64,000 bases of DNA, taken from positions 3,348,001 through 3,412,000 of the forward strand of contig NZ_JACHMP010000001.1 in NCBI RefSeq assembly GCF_014204985.1, in the 5' to 3' direction. Positions 59,658-64,000 of this stretch are shown here, piece after piece. The DNA is from Streptosporangium becharense. GTDB taxonomy: Bacteria; Actinomycetota; Actinomycetes; Streptosporangiales; Streptosporangiaceae. The position numbers and the translations under genes are program-made. Below the pieces are notes generated by a model, which did no database searches, was not told the origin of the DNA, and worked only from the letters and a program-made list of their open reading frames with translations. Position 1 is the first letter of the stretch, and the number at the start of each line of letters is the position of its first letter.

Positions 59658-61558
59658 GGTCGTTGTTCGCCAGGCTGCTCACGAGTTCGGCCGTCGTGGC
59701 GGTCTGCTCGATCACGGCGACCGCGTGGCTGGCCGCCAGCAGCACCTCCGGCGCCATCCGGCAGGAGCAGGGCCAGACGCTGGCCAGCGACGCCCGGATC
59801 AACAACAGCCTGCTCGGCTACGCCTCCCGCCATCCGGACTGGTCGGGCGTCGCCACCACCTTGCGCGATCTCGCCGCCCAGAACGGTCGCCGCATCGCGC
59901 TGGTCACCGAGAACGGCACCCTCATCGCGGATTCGGCGACCACCGGGACCCCACTGCCCGCCAGGGTGGCGGCCGTCGTCGACCCGCTGGCCGTGGACGT
60001 GACCCTGGTGCCGGGAGCGGCCAGGGACCGTATCGACCCACGCGCGGTAGGTCCTTTCCTGCTGTCCGACCGTGATCGCGTCCGGCTGAGGAAGGCCGCC
60101 GACACCTACACCGCCTGTGCGGGCCGCAGCGGGCAGGCCGTGCAGGTGACCGTCTCGAACACCGGCAGGCCCCTCGTCACGACGCTCGACCAGGGGGGCG
60201 GTCAGGAGCCGAGCCCGGTGCCGAGGCCGATGTCGAGCCCGATGCCGAGGCCGAGCCCGGTGCCGACCGAGGCCCCCGCCGTGGTGAGCGTCTGCGACGC
60301 CACCGCCTTCAGCACACCGACGCGCACCGAGAAGGCCGCGTTGAAACAGCTCAACCTCCTGGTCAGCAGGTGCCTCAAGGGTAAGGGCAGGAGCACGGAA
60401 AGGGGTTCGGTCGGCCTCGACTTCACCTGGGTCCCCGGGAAGAAGCCGATGCCGCCGCTCGCCGAACCTGATCAGGTGATCTCCTCCTGCGTCGTCACCG
60501 CCCGCAGAGAACAACTCGATCCCTACGTCGCCCCCGCGGCGTATCTGTACATCGGCTCCCCTGCCGAGGGCACCGGCCAGCGCATCCCGCTGCCTTCGAT
60601 CGCCGGTGCCGCCCTCCTCGTGCTCGTGCTGACCGTGGGCGTGAGCGTCATGGCGGCCAGGCGTCTGGTCAGGCCCGTCAACGCGCTCACCCACGCCGCG
60701 CGGCGGATGCGTGACGGGGACAGCTCCGCCCGCGTCACGGTCAGGACCACCGGCGAGATCAGCGAGCTCGCCACGGCGTTCAACGAGATGTCGGAACACC
60801 TCCAGCGCATGGAGGAGCAGCGCAAGGCCATGGTCAGCGACGTCTCCCACGAGTTGCGCACACCGCTGAGCAACCTCAGAGGCTGGCTGGAGGCCACCCA
60901 GGACGGCGTCGCCGAGTTGAACCCCGCGCTGATCGCCTCGCTGGTCGAGGAGATCCTGCTGTTGCAGCACATCGTCGACGACCTTCAGGAGCTCGCCCTC
61001 GCCGACGCGGGCAAGCTCCGTCTGCACGTCGAACCCGTCCATCTCGGCGACCTTCTCGACCAGGTGACCACCGCTCACCGTGGCCGGGCCGAAGCCGCAG
61101 GGCTCACGCTGACCGCCGCGGTCACCGGCGACCCCCCGCTGACCGCGGATCCGGTACGGCTCCGCCAGGCCGTCGGCAACCTAGTGACCAACTCCCTGCG
61201 CTACACACCACGCGGCGGGCACATCACGCTGGGCGCCCGCCAGGACGGCGACCAGGTCGTCATCGAGGTGACCGACACGGGGATCGGGATCCGCGCCGAA
61301 CACCTCCCCCACGTCTTCGACCGGTTCTGGCGAGCGGAGAAGTCCCGCAACCGCCAGACCGGCGGCAGCGGACTCGGACTCGCCATCGTGCGCAACCTGG
61401 CCGAGGCGCACGGCGGCACAGCCACGGTCACCAGCGAGCCAGGTGTCCGCACGACGTTCACCCTGCGTCTTCCGTCACAACAAGATCACATCGAGATCAC
61501 AGTGAGACCCGTGAAGGCCGCGGGCTCCGACCCGGCGGTGAGCCGGGCCGCGCGCTGA
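59654..61558 (+). CDS. Two-component sensor histidine kinase
   Basis: The 634-residue product has a helix near residues 10-30 and a large extracytoplasmic region of about 275 residues holding a Pro-rich repeat (SPVPRPMSSPMPRPSPVP) and four Cys. A second helix lies near 315-335, then a HAMP domain, HisKA with VSHELRTPLSNLRGWLE (His near residue 399), and HATPase with NLVTNSLRYTPRGG, VTDTGIGI, FDRFWRAEKSR and GSGLGLAIVRNL. It is the partner of the upstream regulator. The size of the sensor region suggests detection of an envelope ligand. Confidence 0.93.
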   Translation: MRSLFARLLTSSAVVAVCSITATAWLAASSTSGAIRQEQGQTLASDARINNSLLGYASRHPDWSGVATTLRDLAAQNGRRIALVTENGTLIADSATTGTPLPARVAAVVDPLAVDVTLVPGAARDRIDPRAVGPFLLSDRDRVRLRKAADTYTACAGRSGQAVQVTVSNTGRPLVTTLDQGGGQEPSPVPRPMSSPMPRPSPVPTEAPAVVSVCDATAFSTPTRTEKAALKQLNLLVSRCLKGKGRSTERGSVGLDFTWVPGKKPMPPLAEPDQVISSCVVTARREQLDPYVAPAAYLYIGSPAEGTGQRIPLPSIAGAALLVLVLTVGVSVMAARRLVRPVNALTHAARRMRDGDSSARVTVRTTGEISELATAFNEMSEHLQRMEEQRKAMVSDVSHELRTPLSNLRGWLEATQDGVAELNPALIASLVEEILLLQHIVDDLQELALADAGKLRLHVEPVHLGDLLDQVTTAHRGRAEAAGLTLTAAVTGDPPLTADPVRLRQAVGNLVTNSLRYTPRGGHITLGARQDGDQVVIEVTDTGIGIRAEHLPHVFDRFWRAEKSRNRQTGGSGLGLAIVRNLAEAHGGTATVTSEPGVRTTFTLRLPSQQDHIEITVRPVKAAGSDPAVSRAAR

Positions 61559-61616
61559 CCGCCTCGTACACGGCGATGTGCCCACCTCGGCTGCCGACCC
61601 GAAGGCCGCCGGGGAG

Positions 61617-61712
61617 CTACTCCTCGGTCGGGACCAGGCCCGTCTGGCAGGGCCCACCCCGACGGGTCACCCAGCCTGACGTCGGTGCCGTCGAGGCGGC
61701 AGTAGCCCACGC
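61617..61712 (-). pseudogene. Decayed 3' fragment of msrA
   Basis: These about 96 bases align with the 3' end of the msrA gene at 63674, in the same orientation. The first 35 bases (61617-61651) are identical to 63674-63708, including the TAG stop. The rest is about 80 percent alike, with a 2-base deletion that breaks the frame. In translation GYCRLDGTDVRLGDPSG corresponds to [17 protein letters not shown]. No more of the gene can be traced upstream, so it is a remnant of a former copy or of an insertion event. Confidence 0.82.
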
Positions 61713-61760
61713 CGACTGGCTCTGAAGTATGCCTTCCAGCTCATGAGCAACGGGCTCGGG

Positions 61761-62279
61761 CTAACGAGGGTTCACGCGGAACTCCGCCCAGAGGTCGACG
61801 GCCTTCTCCAGATCGAGTGCCGCCACCTCCTCGCGGGTCATGCCCACCGTGTAGATCAAACGGTCGGCGAGCCAGTCGGGAACCGGCTCCCACGCAGGCC
61901 GCTCGTCGACATGGATGTGATCAGTCAGGGTCCCGAGACGGTCGATGACCTCGCCGAGACGGACGACCTCGGGGCGTGAACCACCTGCTTCCCGGACCCG
62001 CGCCTTGGCCTCGGCGTAGACTTCGGCGTCGGCCCTCTCCCCGACGGCCCAGATCTCGCAGATCTCAATCGCCTTGTCATCGGTGATCCGGTAAACGACC
62101 CGCCAGGTGTTCCGGCCTACGACGAGCTTGCGAAAGCCGGTCAGTTCTCCGCCCAGTGGGTAGCCGGCCTCGGGGTTCTCCAGCAGCAGAAGGATCTTCT
62201 TGAGAATCCTGGGCACGGCATCCGGGCCGATCCTGCGAAGATCGTCGATGGCCGGATCGGTGAATACGACATCGGACAC
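61761..62279 (-). CDS. RelE/ParE-type toxin with C-terminal extension
   Basis: The 172-residue product has a ParE/RelE-like core in residues 1-90: VVFTDPAIDDLRRIGPDAVPRILKKILLLLENP, then LGGELTGFRKLVVGRNTWRVVYRI and IEICEIWAVGERADAEVYAEA (in consecutive parts). The family is normally about 90-110 residues long. The extra about 80 residues (EVIDRLGTLTDHIHVDERPAW, WLADRLIYTVGMTREEVAALDLEKAVDL) look like a helical domain of unknown role. The GTG start follows the antitoxin stop by 3 bases. Toxin action on mRNA or gyrase is inferred from the family only. Confidence 0.83.
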   Translation of the reverse strand: MSDVVFTDPAIDDLRRIGPDAVPRILKKILLLLENPEAGYPLGGELTGFRKLVVGRNTWRVVYRITDDKAIEICEIWAVGERADAEVYAEAKARVREAGGSRPEVVRLGEVIDRLGTLTDHIHVDERPAWEPVPDWLADRLIYTVGMTREEVAALDLEKAVDLWAEFRVNPR

Positions 62280-62282
62280 CGT

Positions 62283-62594
62283 TTATTCGTCCTCGTCCGG
62301 AAGTGCGGCCAGCGACTCCCGGGTGTGCCCGAAGGCGGAAAGCACGTCGTCGATCGATGTCCGCCGCCCGTCGTCCGTGGCCGCCCGCGCGAGAACCAGC
62401 GCCAGATCTCGCAGGTCCGCCGCGGCTTCCTCCAGCTCGCTGAGGCGCCGGATGCTCACGACAGCGGCGACCGGCTGATGCCGACGGGTCACCACCAGGT
62501 CGGTTCCCTGCTCCGCGTCCGCCACCAGCCGGGCCACCCCGCGCTGCGCGGCCTCGGTGACCGTGAGTTCGGTTGCATCATGGAGAACAGCCAT
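62283..62594 (-). CDS. Phd/YefM-family antitoxin
   Basis: The 103-residue product has the Phd-type N-terminal DNA-binding fold: TELTVTEAAQRGVARLVADAEQGTDLVVTRRHQPVAAVVSI, given as neighbouring parts of the conserved strands. A helical tail (ELEEAAADLRDLALVLARAA, TSIDDVLSAFGHTRESLAAL) would wrap the toxin. It precedes the ParE-like gene by 3 bases. The operator-like repeats just upstream suggest the usual autoregulation by the antitoxin-toxin complex. Confidence 0.87.
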   Translation of the reverse strand: MAVLHDATELTVTEAAQRGVARLVADAEQGTDLVVTRRHQPVAAVVSIRRLSELEEAAADLRDLALVLARAATDDGRRTSIDDVLSAFGHTRESLAALPDEDE

Positions 62595-62625
62595 ACAAGA
62601 ACTGTATAGAAACCTGTACAGGATA
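62589..62625 (-). promoter_or_regulatory. Operator/promoter of the Phd-ParE module
   Basis: The segment contains CTGTACAG (a perfect palindrome), CTATACAG and CTTGTATGG within about 30 bases, that is, repeats of a TGTA/TACA core. On the minus strand TATACA ends 8 bases before the ATG at 62594, so a leaderless transcript is possible. It is a likely antitoxin-binding site. Confidence 0.6.
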
Positions 62626-62634
62626 GCGAGCGTC

Positions 62635-62906
62635 ATGACCAGCCTCGTAAGCGGAGATGCCGACAGGCCACCTCCCTGTCGTTGTGACGGTGAGTCGTGA
62701 GGTCGCCCGCGTAGGCGATGTTGACGCTCATGATCCGCTCGTGAGCGGGGATCTGCGCGCAGTGCCTCGAAACATCGGCGTGTGTTGCCCAAGGCGTGAC
62801 GGCACAGTTCCTCCCACCCCCTGACCGCATCACTGGCACCGAACCGAATGTCCCATTCGCCATCCGGAGGCGGAACCGTGACCCGGTCACCACGCTTCGG
62901 ACTCAT
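62635..62906 (-). pseudogene. Broken RelE-like toxin gene
   Basis: The first about 62 codons read cleanly (SPKRGDRVTVPPPDGEWDIRFGASDAVRGWEELCR, then LGNTRRCFEALRADPRSRADHERQHRLRG), which I recall from actinobacterial toxin partners of this antitoxin type. After RLRG the frame slips: the expected GDL continues in the next frame (GDLTTHRHNDREV), consistent with an added G in the run at about 62706-62708. The usual about 50 C-terminal residues are then missing. The ATG overlaps the antitoxin stop (ATGA). It is almost certainly inactive. Confidence 0.75.
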
Positions 62907-63373
62907 GTTGAAACCTCTACCTGCCCGAAGTCGCCGCTTGTGGCCTTGCGAGCCTGGGCGTAGCGCACAGGGTCGGCCTTGATCCGAGCGGTCGCCCGCC
63001 AGCCTGCGATGACTTCCTGTGCGGTGAGGTCGACATCGAGTTCCGCGGCGTCAGAGAGCGCCTCCACCAGTTCGAGGGTGAAGGCGCGCAGTTCGGCGGA
63101 GGTGAGATGGCGAACCCAGGGGAAGACCTCGGGCATGGCGACGACCAGCGCGCGGGCGGTCGGATCGTGCTTGATGAGGGCGAGGAACAGGCGGGATGCC
63201 GTAGCCAGTGTCTGCCCGCGCTGATCCTCACGGTCGGCGGCGGTCAGGTAGAAATCCGGGGCATCACGGTGAGTGACGCGTACTCGACCGAGGCGGGCGG
63301 CGCGTTCGGCGACGGCTCGGGGATTTCTCGACAGGTCCGAGAAAGTGACGGCGTCGGCGTTGCTGGTGCTCAC
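62903..63373 (-). CDS. Antitoxin-like protein of a second toxin-antitoxin module
   Basis: The 156-residue product has a Phd-like N-terminal part: VTFSDLSRNPRAVAERAARLGRVRVTHRDAPDFYLTAADRED, shown as consecutive parts. A long helical C-terminal domain follows (ATASRLFLALIKHDPTARALVVAMPEVFPWVRHL, ELRAFTLELVEALSDAAELDV, WRATARIKADPVRYAQA). It is typical of prevent-host-death antitoxins with an extended partner-binding region. It is intact although its toxin is broken, so it may now serve as an orphan anti-toxin or regulator. A small palindrome lies just before the GTG at 63373. Confidence 0.8.
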   Translation of the reverse strand: MSTSNADAVTFSDLSRNPRAVAERAARLGRVRVTHRDAPDFYLTAADREDQRGQTLATASRLFLALIKHDPTARALVVAMPEVFPWVRHLTSAELRAFTLELVEALSDAAELDVDLTAQEVIAGWRATARIKADPVRYAQARKATSGDFGQVEVST

Positions 63374-63387
63374 CCTGCCATCGTAAG

Positions 63388-63403
63388 TCAGAATACGTTC
63401 TGA
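63388..63403 (-). promoter_or_regulatory. Operator-like inverted repeat before the second antitoxin
   Basis: TCAGAA-TACG-TTCTGA has 6-bp arms and lies 15 bases upstream of the GTG start. On the minus strand TATTCT inside it could be the -10 box, so binding by the antitoxin would block transcription. Confidence 0.6.
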
Positions 63404-63673
63404 AGTTGGTGAAGCAAGGAAGGAGCGTCACACGATCGCCTGTCTGCGAGCAGGCCGAAGCGAGCTGCCAAACGACTCTCAGCGCGAAGAACAGCCATGA
63501 ATCATGCAGCAGCCCAGAAGGCCACCTTGGATCAGTTCTCAGCTCGACGAGGAAGCAACGGCGAAGCCTTGCAGACGGACACGGCTCACGACCCGTGAAG
63601 TCAGAGGGAAGCCACGGAAACGGGGACAGCTCACCCCAACAGGCGGGGGCGAGCTGTACCCGTGAAGTCGGCA
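63404..63673. other. Low-coding remnant between the toxin-antitoxin region and msrA
   Basis: These 270 bases have lower and uneven GC and no gene with normal codon bias. ACCCGTGAAGTC occurs twice, about 70 bases apart (near 63589 and 63658), the second just before msrA. It may be debris from past rearrangement. Confidence 0.5.

Positions 63674-64000
<327 letters not shown>

Overview
The window is a 64 kb piece of a very GC-rich, gene-dense actinomycete chromosome. The third-codon GC bias, a conservon-type sensor kinase, a large SARP-type regulator, rare TTA leucine codons and 2-oxoglutarate:ferredoxin oxidoreductase genes point to a filamentous actinobacterium. A Streptosporangiales or Streptomyces-like host is my inference, not something the sequence proves. 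I saw no tRNA, rRNA, CRISPR array, transposase, integrase or complete IS element.

Layout. Positions 1-1490 (minus strand) hold the start of the nuo (complex I) operon, nuoA-nuoB-nuoC, with an unusual repeat-filled gap between nuoA and nuoB. Positions 1624-3102 carry a lipoprotein-type polysaccharide deacetylase, and 3497-6389 carry korA-korB, closed by a strong hairpin terminator.

Positions 6741-41042 form a large exopolysaccharide locus. It contains sugar-nucleotide enzymes (an AlgD-like GDP-mannose 6-dehydrogenase, RmlA, RmlC, RmlD, two further epimerase/dehydratases, a nucleotidyltransferase and a C-methyltransferase), at least five glycosyltransferases, and an initiating polyprenyl glycosylphosphotransferase. 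It also contains a flippase, an O-antigen-ligase/polymerase-like protein, two Wzz-like chain-length proteins, an acyltransferase, deacetylases, a DUF4910 peptidase-like protein, and two secreted right-handed beta-helix proteins that share a 389-bp identical segment. Together these genes could make dTDP-rhamnose-type and GDP-mannuronate-type precursors, assemble a lipid-linked repeat, flip and polymerise it, and modify it outside the cell. A two-component system with a membrane protein (19485-22226) is embedded in the locus. The most intriguing unknown is a 439-residue protein (30903-32222) built from two copies of a Cys/His-rich domain and translationally coupled to the DUF4910 gene.

Positions 41282-57707 are mostly regulatory and metabolic. 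They include an EamA-GntR operon with a clear operator, an orphan barstar, a SWIM-finger protein, a two-gene conservon remnant (sensor kinase plus DUF742), a NUDIX hydrolase and a STAS anti-anti-sigma factor. They continue with a 1190-residue SARP/AAA+ regulator, GNAT proteins, an FAD-linked oxidase, and a TetR gene divergent from a RibD/DHFR-like reductase with a near-perfect operator. Positions 57849-61558 hold an L,D-transpeptidase, a small secreted protein and an OmpR-type two-component system. Positions 61617-63676 hold an intact Phd/ParE-like toxin-antitoxin pair and a second pair whose toxin is frameshifted and truncated. These lie between a decayed msrA 3' fragment and the real msrA, which runs off the right edge.

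A theme across the window is short tandem duplications sitting exactly at gene 3' ends. In several cases they copy the last sense codons and the stop codon.
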